NCBI GenBank assembly: GCA_956465555.1
Contig: OY101117.1
Coordinates: forward strand, 2,852,001-2,916,000
Source: Nitzschia sp. pyKryTriq1
Lineage: Eukaryota > Bacillariophyta > Bacillariophyceae > Bacillariales > Bacillariaceae
Reading direction: 5' to 3'
Length of the DNA: 64,000 bases
The translations under genes were made by a program, and so were the position numbers. The notes beneath the pieces were generated by a model. It saw only the letters and a list, made by a program, of their open reading frames with translations. It had not been told where the DNA came from and searched no databases. Of this stretch, positions 1-10,156 are shown piece after piece; positions within the stretch are counted from its first letter, which is position 1; each line of letters opens with the position of its first letter.

Positions 1-1
1 A

Positions 2-655
2 TCGCACCCGTGGGACGAAGTCGCAGCTCTCTTGATTGGATCCTTGGAGGGAACCCAAGAGGGAGGCTCCTCGGACGCGGAAGATGGCCAACTTTTATGG
101 TCGCTCGGCAGTCGTCGTGCCTTTCAATTCCAAAGTATTAACAACGAAGGATATGCCAAAGTCAATTCGAGACTGGAGGATTTACTGTATGCTGGAAAGG
201 GGGAAATTGATGCGATGGAATGTACATCATTTGAGAAGACGGTGGAACAAATCAAGTTGGTGACCATGGTGCCAATTATGCAAAGTGTCATGCGATATGC
301 CCTTCAGAATGAACAACTATCTACGACGTCGGACAGTGCCGATCTGGCCTTGGGTGAAACCTTTGCCTTGGCCATTATTCCGATCATGGAGACCATTGAT
401 CCATCAGCTTCTGCCATTGTCCAAGAAAATATGATTTTCCAGAGTGGCATTCAACCTACAAGAGACGGTGCTCAGGCTGTCGCTGATGCCATCGGCAGCT
501 TCGCCGTGGCATCCGGCCTGAGATGTGGTTTGCTCGGCTATACTCCTCAAGCCCAACCTTGTCGGTATCACGGTGGTTCGGCAGCACCAAATATGGGCCC
601 CGTCGTGTGGACTACTCTGGCCTCTGCTGCACTTTCGTTATTTTTCCTCTTGTAA
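2..655 (+). CDS. FEA1-like low-iron-inducible surface protein (3' part)
   Basis: The reading frame is open from the window edge, so the start lies upstream and only about 217 residues are seen. The first residues read HPWDEVAALLIGSLEGTQ, the type of motif found in algal FEA1 / low-iron-inducible periplasmic proteins, a family that includes diatom phytotransferrin-like iron proteins. The rest is a mostly helical domain containing a few cysteines. The last 17 residues are hydrophobic (VVWTTLASAALSLFFLL) after a small-residue stretch, which fits a GPI-anchor signal or a C-terminal membrane anchor. I infer a cell-surface protein of iron uptake; the family call rests on motif memory only. The gene converges on the CIA30-like gene 205 bp downstream. 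Confidence 0.5.
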   Translation, partial: SHPWDEVAALLIGSLEGTQEGGSSDAEDGQLLWSLGSRRAFQFQSINNEGYAKVNSRLEDLLYAGKGEIDAMECTSFEKTVEQIKLVTMVPIMQSVMRYALQNEQLSTTSDSADLALGETFALAIIPIMETIDPSASAIVQENMIFQSGIQPTRDGAQAVADAIGSFAVASGLRCGLLGYTPQAQPCRYHGGSAAPNMGPVVWTTLASAALSLFFLL

Positions 656-860
656 ACGATCCAACCTTTGGTCGCTCCTCCACTGTACGACTTGTCTCTT
701 TCTAAATGGGGTTTCCAGAAAGCGCCTGTTCGCATTATAGTCATCATAATTCTTCTCTAGTAGTGTCATAGCCTGCCATTATATATTGTGTGTTTGATCA
801 ATGACCTCACCAATAGCAAATGTAGTAATCATTATAATTCATCGATAATGGTGCACTGGA

Positions 861-1728
861 CTAAAGTATGCTGTCAATCGACTCGACCTTGAGAGAAAAT
901 AGAAAAATTCCTTCCCCGAAGGTTTCCTTGGGATTGGGACTACCATCGGCTAGCTTGAGTGATAGCATGAGCCCCATTTCTTTCATCTCCTTGCAATCAA
1001 ACTTATACTGGGATGCATCGGAAGGCGTCCGCGGTCCAAATGAGGGCGACAGCTGGTCGAATGGAATCTCCACGTCCTGCCATTCGCCGTCTGAGTTATT
1101 ATTGTTGGTGGGAACATCCATTTGCCACGATGGATTCCTCGACATGGGTCCTCCACGACTACCATCGGTCATGAAGAATTTGTACGTCTTTCCATCTCCC
1201 TGTATTCGCAACCGTAAGCCTTTGCACGAAGAAAGGTCGATCGTCTCTGGAATTGCAGAACGGATCGATGCAAATCCGCCACCATTGGTATTGATGGTCC
1301 CTTTGAAATGCAGATATCCATCCTCCACAGTGTGCTCCGTGTGCGATTGACCCCCCATCACAGGATCATCCAATTTGTACCAACTTAAACTGTGGCTTGC
1401 CATCTGAACACAGTAGAGGTAAATACCGAATTTAGAGCAGGCGACGAAGCGTTTCCTTGATGAGAACCTAAAAGAATAAATTGCTAAAATCTCCAGCTCC
1501 ACTTCTAGCTGGCGGCCGCCCACCTACCTTTAACGCAGAGACTGCATTACGCTCATTGGCCGCCCTATCATATTTCACCATTCGCATGGCCTGACCCATC
1601 TTCTTGAAGAATTCGAGGATCCCTCGTCGAGCAACGACAGTATCAAATAAACCAAGGAGGAGGATGCTTGCTAGCAGGGGTACACGTACGACGACGCGAA
1701 GAGAACTCTTGCTCGAATAACGAATCAT
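861..1728 (-). CDS. CIA30 family protein (complex I intermediate-associated 30)
   Basis: Two exons: 1728-1528 (67 codons) and 1403-861, joined by a 124-bp phase-0 intron (GTAGGT...TTCAG), giving 247 residues. Exon 1 encodes a hydrophobic leader (VPLLASILLLGLFDTVVA) followed by a short basic helix. Exon 2 carries the CIA30 domain: SWYKLDDPVMGGQSH near its start, then a jelly-roll pattern with GGGFASIRS, GLRLRIQGDGKTYKF and a C-terminal IFLFSLKVESID. CIA30/NDUFAF1 proteins help assemble the membrane arm of mitochondrial complex I, and related plant and cyanobacterial members exist. The leader looks more like a signal peptide than a mitochondrial presequence, so a plastid or ER-routed role is possible. 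The exon junction is needed to bring the leader into frame. Confidence 0.8.
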
Positions 1729-2355
1729 TGAATTCTCAAGAACGAATCATCAATTTGGAAACGCGACGCCCCCACAAGCAAGCAGAAGACTTAGCGCTTT
1801 CTCTGTCTTTTCAGTTGATTGCAAATTGCAACATCTTGATCGTCGTTCGTCTCGTCGCAATAAAAGTCGCAATTTATTCGCGTCGTGCGTTGTACGTGTA
1901 GCGTGTCGTCCATCTGGCAAGAAAGTTGTTTCTCGACTCATTCGACCTCAAAGCACCTGTCGTCTCGCGTGTGAGAGCGCCCGGGGCCCGGGGCGGGCCC
2001 TGGCTGGCCCCTATAATAATGGCCGCGGGGCCTGCCGTTCAGGTTTTGAACCCTGATCATTGAAGGCGTCACAACAGCAGGCAGATACTGCAGCAGTGAT
2101 GGTGGTGACGACCACGAGTAGAAGTATTGGTCTTCCCAAGGTCTTCCCGTTGCTTGTAACGTCACCAAATCAGCCAGACGCATTTCACTTGTCGTCAAGG
2201 CAGCGATCTCTCAACGCAACAGTACTGTATGCGAGTAAAGTAGGTGTAGGCACGATTGCTGTTGCTCATTTTCAAGTTTGGGTGGCTTTACCTAAAAACT
2301 AGAATCATCATCGATCGCCCTGTTGTGATTATTCCTTTTGACCTGGCATTGCATC
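1729..2355. other. intergenic, divergent promoter region
   Basis: No gene seen. It lies between two genes that point away from each other. A very GC-rich island at about 1976-2040 (runs of GGGGCCCGGGGCGGGCC) includes a TATA-like CTATAATAA at about 2012. Otherwise there is no clear structure. Confidence 0.5.
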
Positions 2356-4887
2356 ATGTTGGAGGAAGCATTGAGTTCCACCACGTATTCGCCAGCGGAA
2401 GCTGCGCTGACATTCATCTCCTTTCTGGAGGTCGAGCTCGCAGCTGGAGGTGCTGCCGCAGAGTCTCGGTTCTTCAAGCTCTTCTCGATGCTTTGTGACC
2501 GAGTCTTTGGCGTCCTATCCATGGAAGAGGGCTTCAAACATCAGATCGGCGGCTGGTTATCGCGGCAAGCCAAATGGGAACGGCCGAACACGTCCGTGTC
2601 ATCACAAGGATACAGCCCGCACTACAGGATCCCACAGAGAAATGATTCGAGTTCCAACAATCGATCGGATCCTGTGATCAAATTGCTCGGAGCTCGCGCC
2701 ATCACAAACTCAACAACGTCCAAAGACCAACAGCAGCCGTTGACTTTGATCGAAGCCTTTGCAAAAGAAGCGGAACACCGACCGAATGTTCGGTATCCCT
2801 TTCCCTTTGAAGCTTTTCCCAAATCGACACAGGAGGCATGGATTGCTCTAATCGACGCTGCGTTGGGTGGGTCTACTGCATTGGAGAATCCACCAAGTGA
2901 GAACTTGACGCGTCTGCTAGGCTCTTTGTTCCGAGTCAAACCACTAGAGCAAATAGGTCTACGGCAATACCAACAAGCCAAGGCTCTACAGAAGGATAAC
3001 CGGAGACCTCTGCAGCTCAGTCCTATGCAGTTCCAATCGAGATCTCCCATGTCTCCGCTCGCGACCCAGGGCTCTACCCCGACCAAGGAAAAGGATTCTC
3101 ATCCAATGATCAACTTGAGCATGCTGGAATACTACCTGGTGGTATTTATTCGATATCCCCTGGCCCCTGCACCGTTGGAGACCCAGCCTACTCAAACCAA
3201 AACGGCGACGACGGCGACTCGTTCGGGCGTCACCTTACCCGCAGCGTCGAGACGAACGGAACCCTATGGCGAATTGGTGTACCATCAACTGTATCAAGAG
3301 TACATCAATTACTATGTCCCAAGCAAAGTGCCACAAGGACAATCGAATGGCTTTGCTCCCTTGCAACGACCATCGGAACTATTCATTCGCATTACAGTCA
3401 ATCTGTGGATGGAAGGCCAAAATTCGCTATGGCCCACAGCCAAAGCTGTCAAGGACTTTCAGGAGCGTCGGGGCGCACAGACACCCGTGGATCTGAACAC
3501 TTCCTTTGATCTTGTTAGGACCAAGTATGATCCGCCACCCTATCAAATATCACGTTCCTTGCACAAACTCGTTGCGAGAGCCGTATCCGACGGCGCAATT
3601 ATGGACATGGCACAGGACATGTACGCGGGCTATCGAGGTGCCAATCCAGAGATTCTATGCCTCAGTCCTACCATGACGATTTTGCAGCGTCCATTCTTCA
3701 ATTACATCCGAGGTGCTTTCCGTCATGCCTCGATCCATGTTCAACAGTCTCCGTTCTATGCCGCCTTGAATGATTGGCTTGTCTGGCTGGAGCCTTGGAA
3801 CACTAGACATGGTGAGTAGAGTTGTCATTTTGAAGGGAACTATGCAAGTTTGAATGTGCGTTCTCATCTTTCTTTTCTTTTGGAAGAAAAAGGAAGAGTG
3901 CAAACGCAACGAATTATGAATTCCGTTTCTCGCACGCACGCTGGATCCACGACCCCTTCGTCCAGAGTCACCTATCCCAAAGCGACACAACGCAGCACCT
4001 ACAAGGATTGCTGGGAACCCTACATTGCGTCCAACCTTCACCTGTATACGGTTCCACTTGCCCTCTTTTTGCGCCGGTCCCGGGAATTGGACTTTTCGCC
4101 TAGGGAATATCAACGATCGCTCAACACGGTACAACGGGTCTTTCGAGTGTTTTCACCACAAGTTGTGGCAGTCATCAACAAGCTGCTACAAAAAGAAGCT
4201 GGGTCCAAATGGTCATCGGTAGTGGCTCGTCATGAAAGCAACTTAGGTGTATTTGTACCCCCCAAGTGTGAGCGTGGATTGGCATCGTGTCAAGATGATA
4301 TGCAAAATTTGCTCGAGGAAATGTACCTGCAGCATATGAAGAAAGTTGACAGCATGGACATTGTCGATCGCTCAATAGCTTTCATCGAAAGTTTCTTTGG
4401 AGGAGGCGCCTACGCTGGAGAAGAAAAGGAGCTTCGACTTGTCATTTCGAAAGCCAAGACTATTGTAACTTTCCCGAACGATTTCGATGTCATTCCGTCC
4501 AAATCTCGCTTAGCAAGCGACTCGCAAGATCGAAGTCTGGACAGCGATCGCACGGCTGACCGAGTTTCAACTGGATTTTTTTCGGATTCTGGACTCGAAA
4601 AGATTTCGACAGGCGCGACCAAGTGCAATCCTCTCGAAATTGGCTACTTCGGAGACCGAATGCTCAGCCGACCGGGTTCCCATGAGATTGCCTTGTTGAT
4701 CCCATGGTTGGTGAATATTTCAAACTTCTTGAATTCTCGTCTTGGCCTCCAGGTTCGCAAGGAGGATGGCTTTGCCCGCGACGAGTCACTCATCTCAAAA
4801 CGAGTCAATCTACGTTTTCTGGCCGACTATCGAAATCTTGTCTTTATGACTCTTTGCTATTGGCTTCTGAAATTCATTTGGGGTTGA
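2356..4887 (+). CDS. SMPD4-like neutral sphingomyelinase (nSMase3 family)
   Basis: Two exons, 2356-3811 and 3887-4887, encode about 818 residues. The donor is GTGAGT and the acceptor follows TTTTGGAAG; a second in-frame acceptor 6 bp later (exon from 3893) is equally possible. The ATG at 2356 is the first in frame. Features pointing to SMPD4: a middle part with YGELVYHQLYQEYINYYVP and SELFIRITVNLWMEGQ, then RPFFNYIRGAFRHASIHV followed by WLVWLEPWNT, then WEPYIASNLHLYTVPLALF after the intron. The protein ends in a hydrophobic tail (LVFMTLCYWLLKFIW), as expected of this C-terminally membrane-anchored family. Animal SMPD4 sits at the ER/nuclear envelope. Whether the diatom protein is catalytic cannot be judged. 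Confidence 0.65.
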
Positions 4888-5590
4888 TGATGATGAAAAA
4901 TCTAGCAGCAGGATCCATCTGAACTTGCATCAAATGGTAGAATTCCGCCTCGAGTAGGACCTACTGTAGCGATATACCGTACGTACCAGGGACGAGGACA
5001 CTGTAGCGATATACAGTACATACCAGGGACGAGGACACCATTAGTTGAAGTTTCACTAAATCAAACGATAGGAACATTCTTCGAACACACCGGAACTGTA
5101 GAATACTGACAGTAGTCTCCCTCTCGATCTCTCAAAGCCTCTCTTTGTAATAATATACTTGTACTACTGACTCTCTATATAGTACCAACAACTAACAGCA
5201 CATGGAGTGGAAAGAAATGCTACCAAGATACGTATGCCAGGTTCGTACGGTACTGGTAGACAGAATTCCAACGCGAAAACAATCCAAATCGCATGGGTCA
5301 ACGCTTACGCTGAACAACATCTTCTGAAATAACGCGTTCGTTCGGTCAACGAGCCGATAATCAATAACGTCTGTCCACCCACCGAAAATGATACCGTCGG
5401 TACGTCATGCGTCTCGGATCCGATCCATCAACAACCATCAACACAACAACATCATCACCTCGCAGCTCGCAGCAGATTTCAACGCATCCACATAATACTT
5501 CCAGTGACAAAGCGATTGCTGACTCTGATCAAGGGAAGCGAGCCAGTCACCAGAAAGTAAAAAGGATATCAATTTATTAAGCAAATTATC
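4888..5590. other. intergenic
   Basis: No gene seen. It holds a 37-bp tandem duplication (own entry) and, at about 5243-5262, a small GTAC-rich stretch (TCGTACGGTACTGGTAGAC) about 330 bp upstream of the IF-1 gene. Confidence 0.5.
4963..5038 (+). repeat. 37-bp direct tandem repeat, two copies
   Basis: The unit begins ACTGTAGCGATATAC and ends CCAGGGACGAGGAC; the second copy starts at 5000. The copies differ at a few bases in the middle (CCGTACGTA versus AGTACATA). Confidence 0.85.
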
Positions 5591-6061
5591 ATGGGAAGGA
5601 GTCGTCTCATCAGCCTGTTGGCCCTCCTATTTATCGGGTTGGTGCAGATTCAAGCGTTTACACAAAGCAGCGCTTTCGGGAAATTACCTACCTCTCAGGT
5701 TGCACCCACTAGCGTCGCCCCAAGTGGATGGGTTTCGCGAGGTGCAGCTGTCTCGCCCACAGCTATCTTTGGGAAAAAGGAAGCACGAGCACAGGGCAAT
5801 GAAAGCAAAAGGAAAAAGGAAAGACCGAAGAAACAGAAGGACGACGTGATCGAGGTCGAGGCTGTCGTGCTCGAGAGTCTTCCGAATGCTATGTTTCGAT
5901 GCACCATTGATGGAGCCCCAGAAACTCAACCACCTATCTTGGCGACAATCAGTGGAAAAATCCGCAAGAATTTTGTTAAGATTTTGGTCGGTGACAAAGT
6001 ATTGATCGAATTGAGTCCCTATGATCTAACGAGAGGAAGAATTACATTCCGATACCGTTAA
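5591..6061 (+). CDS. infA: translation initiation factor IF-1, plastid-targeted
   Basis: 156 residues. Residues 1-23 form a signal peptide ([17 protein letters not shown]) followed by FTQSS, so Phe sits at the predicted cleavage site as in diatom plastid preproteins. A Ser/Pro-rich transit region and a Lys/Arg-rich linker lead to the IF-1 S1/OB domain from about residue 85: [19 protein letters not shown], then [18 protein letters not shown] and the terminal [17 protein letters not shown], the standard IF-1 pattern at normal length. IF-1 binds the A site of the 30S subunit during initiation. I infer plastid translation. The nuclear location with a presequence implies transfer of infA to the nucleus. 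The 5' flank has a small GTAC cluster about 330 bp upstream. Confidence 0.93.
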   Translation: MGRSRLISLLALLFIGLVQIQAFTQSSAFGKLPTSQVAPTSVAPSGWVSRGAAVSPTAIFGKKEARAQGNESKRKKERPKKQKDDVIEVEAVVLESLPNAMFRCTIDGAPETQPPILATISGKIRKNFVKILVGDKVLIELSPYDLTRGRITFRYR

Positions 6062-6500
6062 ACATCGTCTACGGAAATGTCTTCTTGCTTCTATGGCTGT
6101 ATCGCGCCAAGCAACAGCGTCTACAATAAAACCAAGCGGCGATGAGCTAGCAACACTTGGTAGGACTGAGGAAAAGCACTAAGAAGACATTATTTTGTCC
6201 GAAATCACACCATCAAAGGCCACGAACGAAGCCCGGAAAATAACGAGATAATCAATTTGCATTGCACTTTAAATTCAACGAGCTAGTTATTATACTAGGA
6301 ACACCCCTTTGCTCAACTACAGTACTGAATTATATTTCACAGAGACAGAGGATACCCTGGTACAGTACATACGTGTCATAATCATACAGCATAATATCTC
6401 TCTGCTATGACTAGTAGATAGAGCAGAGCAACGACCGCAACAAGCAACAACTGCTGCAGAATAATCATCATCGCAAGGAATGGTGGTGGCGGAAGAGTTG

Positions 6501-6592
6501 CGTACAAGTATGTACCTGTACTGCTACCGGTACTGGTACAGTACCACTACTACAGTACCGGTAGGTACTTGTACCGTACCGGTAATGTACCG
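6501..6592. repeat. GTAC-rich palindromic block
   Basis: Eleven GTAC tetramers in 92 bp by direct count, with TACCGGTA palindromes. A similar smaller stretch follows at about 6663-6683. Confidence 0.85.
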
Positions 6593-7136
6593 CTTTGGAC
6601 GCGTGGAACCATCTCGAGCCAAATGGAATCCGGAATCCGGAATCGAAATCGCATCCTCGACCTGGTACGTGTAGTCTAGTACTACAGCGGCAATAAGCGC
6701 TGCAAAACGCGCGATTTTTTGTTTCAGAAAATTCCCCGGATAGTCCTAGCTGCAACATGATATTTCGGACAATCCTTGTAGATTCATCAGTACTATCATC
6801 TCTCTAGAGGGAGTCGATTCAAGGCTGGTGGCTGCTGCTCATCGTCCTCGTCCTCGTCCTCGTACTCGTCACTGACACCCATGCCAGAAGTATCGTAATT
6901 CCTTGCAGTCGCAACAGGATCGGCCATTCGTTGCATGACTAGAGAGGATACAACCCATCCGAGAGCAGAGTGAAAGAAAATTCGGGCGCGGGAGAGGTGT
7001 GCGCGATCACACAGCTGCGCGGGATCGATAGTACATTTTCATTCATTCAACATGCACATCAAGACATCAGCGTCAAACTGCCGCCGCAAGAAACGGAGCT
7101 TTATCGATGTGCCTCCGGAACAAGTATCAGTATCCA

Positions 7137-7271
7137 TACTGTACTGCACAAGTACTGGTACCGGTGTACCGGTACAGGACCTGGTACTTTACGAGTACAG
7201 TCACTATTGGTATTACTGTATTATTATTTGGTACCGGTACCAGGTACCAGTACAGTACTCGTACCGTACTT
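7137..7271. repeat. GTAC-rich palindromic block upstream of ClC gene
   Basis: Contains AGTACTGGTACCGGTGTACC and GGTACCGGTACCAGGTACC; both strands read almost alike. It ends about 130 bp before the ClC start codon. Confidence 0.85.
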
Positions 7272-7399
7272 GGTTCTCTCTTGTTCCGCCGGAACCTAAC
7301 ACAAAACAGAAAACAAAATATCGATACTAGTGTCCATAAAATCATCTCTTTATTGAATGAATCATCCCAAGAGAAGCGAAACCCTTTTGCAGAGACAAA

Positions 7400-9193
7400 A
7401 TGACGAGCTCCGACGATCTTGAAACGGAAGCGTCCCGTCTGCTCCCCAACGCGAGTAAAGGAGAATTCAGCGGCCGATCAATTGAGCACGCTGAGATGGA
7501 AAAGACGACACACAACGACCCCGTCGCCAAGCAAGAAGATATTCATAATCTTTTTGGATCCACACGTATTCTGCACAATGTGATCGTCTCTCACTCCCAG
7601 GCACAATTATCTTCCTCCCTTCGCCGAGCGACGCAGGCTCACCAGCAGAAAGGCGGCATGGTAAGACGCGGGAGCTCAAGTTTTGCAGAACAAGTCGCTA
7701 CAAAGAAGAAATCTGCGGTTCTGTTCTTGGAGAAAGTCAAACACAATTTCTTCGAGGACACCCGCCAACTTGCAGAGGGCACAATTCCTCAAAGCGTGGT
7801 GTTAGCGACGATCATTGGAACGGTTTGTGGAGTCGCTTGCTGGCTGTACTACTCGGTTCTTTTTTTCTGTTTGGATCTTATCTGGGATAAAATTCCTGAG
7901 AAATTCATTGAAGGAAACTGGGAAGTCCACAACTACTGGCTATACATCCCAATTGCTTCGGGGATACTTTGTACGCTTGTTGGTTTGACTGTCGTCATCA
8001 TGGGTGAGCCAGGAGACTTGCCGTACACCATCAGCAGAGTCCATCACCATGCGTATATTCCAATTGACCACGTCTTGCCGATGGTCTTTGCCAGTTTGTT
8101 CTCCATTCTGGCAGGTGGATCCTTGGGGCCAGAAGCTCCCTTGGTGGCGATCTGTGGTGCCATTGGAGGCTTTATCTCACGTCGGATCTTTCGCCAGGAA
8201 CATGTGAATGTGGTTCGCAAGCACACTTTGATGGGCATGGCCGGCGCCCTTGGTGCCTTTTTTGGTGTACCATTAGGTGGAAGTCTCTTTGCTCTTGAAG
8301 TGTGCTCCCGGTTTGGTGTTGAATATTTCGAGCATTTGATTGAAAGTATCTTTTGCGGAGAAATCTGCCTCGTCGTCTTTCGGTCGCTGAGTGGGCTTTC
8401 AATCGCACCGATTTGGGACATGTCGAGCGAAAATGGAAGGATTTACGAAATTGAACCTTGGATAGTATTTGCTGGGGGTTTGATAGGATTGGTCGGCGCT
8501 TTCATGGCATATATTTTTGCCACATTCCACTGGTTTAACATGTCCGTTTTCGCCAAGTTGCAGCTGCTTGACAACTCTCGGGCTGTGCAGAGAGCTTGGT
8601 TGGGAGGTTTCTTTGTAATTCTCATGGGAGTATTGTTCCCGCAAACGATGTTTTGGGGGGAAGAAGAAATCGATATCATTGCAAATCTGCGTCCTGCTAA
8701 GGAATTACCGAATATTTGGCCTACTACTGGATACACCGGGTACGAGATGGATTCCGCTTGGAGTTCCTTCGTTGTGGGCATGGCAAAGCTTGTCGCCATT
8801 TCGTTCACAGTCGCTGGTGGTCTCAGGGGTGGTTATATCTTCCCTCTCATGTTTGCGGGCTCTGCATTTGGCCGTACAATTTTCTGCTTCCTTCCCGACG
8901 TGATTCCTCTTCAGGTTTGTGTCCTGTGTATGGCGGCTGGTATGAACGTCGCAATCACTCGCACATCACTTGCATCGACCTTGATCCTCGCTTTTTTGCC
9001 TGGTGAGCCGTGTGCTATCCCGCCAATTCTGATGGCATCCCTCTGCTCATTGTTTGCGACAGCCTATCTTCCTTTCATCAAGTCGCAAATCACAAGGAGT
9101 GACATCGATCACTCTCTGTACCACCACGAGGGTATGGTTGGGAAAGACCATGAAAAATTGGACTCCGACGATGAAGAAGAAGACGAACACTAG
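7400..9193 (+). CDS. ClC-family chloride channel or anion/proton exchanger
   Basis: 597 residues, single exon, ATG after ACAAA. An N-terminal cytoplasmic region of about 130 residues includes a dileucine-type stretch (EASRLLPN). About ten hydrophobic helices follow. ClC signatures: GGSLGPEAPLVAICG at about 240-254, GAFFGVPLGGSLFALEV at about 286-301, and GGLRGGYIFPLMFAGSAFGR near the C-terminal half. The C-terminus is acidic (DSDDEEEDEH). There are no CBS domains, unlike most eukaryotic ClCs, so it resembles the bacterial/YfeO-like branch. In the selectivity motif usually written GREGP or GKEGP, Leu stands where the gating Glu is expected (GSLGPE), and a Glu follows the Pro. That makes coupled proton exchange uncertain. 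Confidence 0.87.
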   Translation: MTSSDDLETEASRLLPNASKGEFSGRSIEHAEMEKTTHNDPVAKQEDIHNLFGSTRILHNVIVSHSQAQLSSSLRRATQAHQQKGGMVRRGSSSFAEQVATKKKSAVLFLEKVKHNFFEDTRQLAEGTIPQSVVLATIIGTVCGVACWLYYSVLFFCLDLIWDKIPEKFIEGNWEVHNYWLYIPIASGILCTLVGLTVVIMGEPGDLPYTISRVHHHAYIPIDHVLPMVFASLFSILAGGSLGPEAPLVAICGAIGGFISRRIFRQEHVNVVRKHTLMGMAGALGAFFGVPLGGSLFALEVCSRFGVEYFEHLIESIFCGEICLVVFRSLSGLSIAPIWDMSSENGRIYEIEPWIVFAGGLIGLVGAFMAYIFATFHWFNMSVFAKLQLLDNSRAVQRAWLGGFFVILMGVLFPQTMFWGEEEIDIIANLRPAKELPNIWPTTGYTGYEMDSAWSSFVVGMAKLVAISFTVAGGLRGGYIFPLMFAGSAFGRTIFCFLPDVIPLQVCVLCMAAGMNVAITRTSLASTLILAFLPGEPCAIPPILMASLCSLFATAYLPFIKSQITRSDIDHSLYHHEGMVGKDHEKLDSDDEEEDEH

Positions 9194-9649
9194 AATAGAG
9201 AGTGGTGATTTTACTCATAGCTACTGCATATATTCTCAAGAAGATGATCCGTACGCTACTCATAGCTCCACTCTACTACTAGTATTAGAGAGACTATTCG
9301 TGCGCACGTACTCTACTCGTAGTAAAGAGAGATGGATGAAGTATGTTGAGTCATCATGATGATGTCCATCGCGTTGTTAGATACTTTAGACCTTGCAGTA
9401 TCTGAAAAGATACGGACAGAAGCCAACCAAAACTGACTTATCGGTATGCCGCATCATCTCACTTCCCTCATCTACCGTACGTAGATCGAAGCGAATGTCT
9501 GTCAATATCCCAGTTTGGCTACAGTATCAATGGGGGCTACATACGACAAAAATAGATTGTCAGATCGCTTTTCCTTCCATAGTATGATAGAGAATTATCT
9601 AGTCTCTCTAGAGTAGAGTACGAAAGCAAGTACTAAGCAAGTACTAAGC

Positions 9650-9807
9650 AAGTATAACTCTACCGGTAGTGAAGCAATGAAATTGATCCGATCTTGGTTG
9701 AGAGGCTCCTTGCATTCGGCAAGTGAGTGGGAGCCTCCACAATTGAAACATTCGGGATTGAGGATCTTGAGAGGTCCTCTTCCCTTGTCGCACAGGGACG
9801 ATACCAC
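9650..9807 (-). pseudogene. zinc-knuckle (ZCCHC8-like) gene fragment
   Basis: The minus strand encodes PECFNCGGSHSLAECKEPL followed by NQDRI. This is a CCHC knuckle (Cys-X2-Cys-X4-His-X4-Cys) followed by a basic/polar turn, very like the knuckle of ZCCHC8, a nuclear exosome cofactor. Nothing else of such a protein, such as a PSP domain, is recognisable nearby. It may be a lone exon, a relic or a chance capture. The reading frame ends in hydrophobic residues that do not resemble the family. Confidence 0.4.
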
Positions 9808-9908
9808 GTCAGAGGAGAAGAAACTCTCAAGGGAAAACGAATAGTAATGCGTGCAGAAGTGCGCTGTGTGAGGTACATGGATAGCAAGTCATAATTTGAG
9901 TCACAGAT

Positions 9909-9957
9909 CCACGTGGAAGTGTTGAGTGCCACGTGGAAGGATTATGGTGCCACGTGG
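9909..9957. promoter_or_regulatory. three evenly spaced G-boxes (CACGTG)
   Basis: CCACGTGG occurs at 9909, 9929 and 9950, each followed by AAG: spacing of 20 and 21 bp, or two helical turns. They lie about 200-250 bp upstream of the USP start. CACGTG is the classic bZIP/bHLH core. Confidence 0.6.
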
Positions 9958-10156
9958 AAGGGTTGGTAGGTTGAAGATCGGTTCATCCCAACATCGAGGA
10001 TCGAACATCTTATTTTTTTCTTTTCATCATCATCTTCTTCGTCTTTCTTGTATTTCGTCTTGGTGCTGTATTCGAGATCGTGGAGTGGCTAATAGGAGGA
10101 GTAAATCATTTTCTTTCATCATTTTTTTGGTATTCCGCCATTGTTATTCTACATCC

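Larger units (their letters stand above)
6062..7399. other. intergenic between IF-1 and the ClC gene
   Basis: No credible gene. Two dense GTAC blocks (own entries) occupy part of it. Short open frames inside these blocks are products of the repeat and read as Tyr/Val/Pro-rich strings. A short GA/TC-rich microsatellite (TCGTCCTCGTCCTCGTCCTC) lies near 6841. Confidence 0.55.
9194..10156. other. intergenic between ClC and USP genes
   Basis: No whole gene. It contains CTA/TAG-rich stretches (for example CTCTACTACTAG at about 9270 and TCTCTAGAGTAGAGTAC at about 9605), a zinc-knuckle gene fragment and a G-box cluster, each listed separately. Confidence 0.55.

Noticed and set aside
7052-7403. Overlapping Tyr/Val/Pro-rich open frames near 7.1 kb, and similar ones at 41.2 kb and 54.5 kb
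   Set aside because: They arise because GTAC-based repeats seldom contain stops in any frame; composition follows the repeat.
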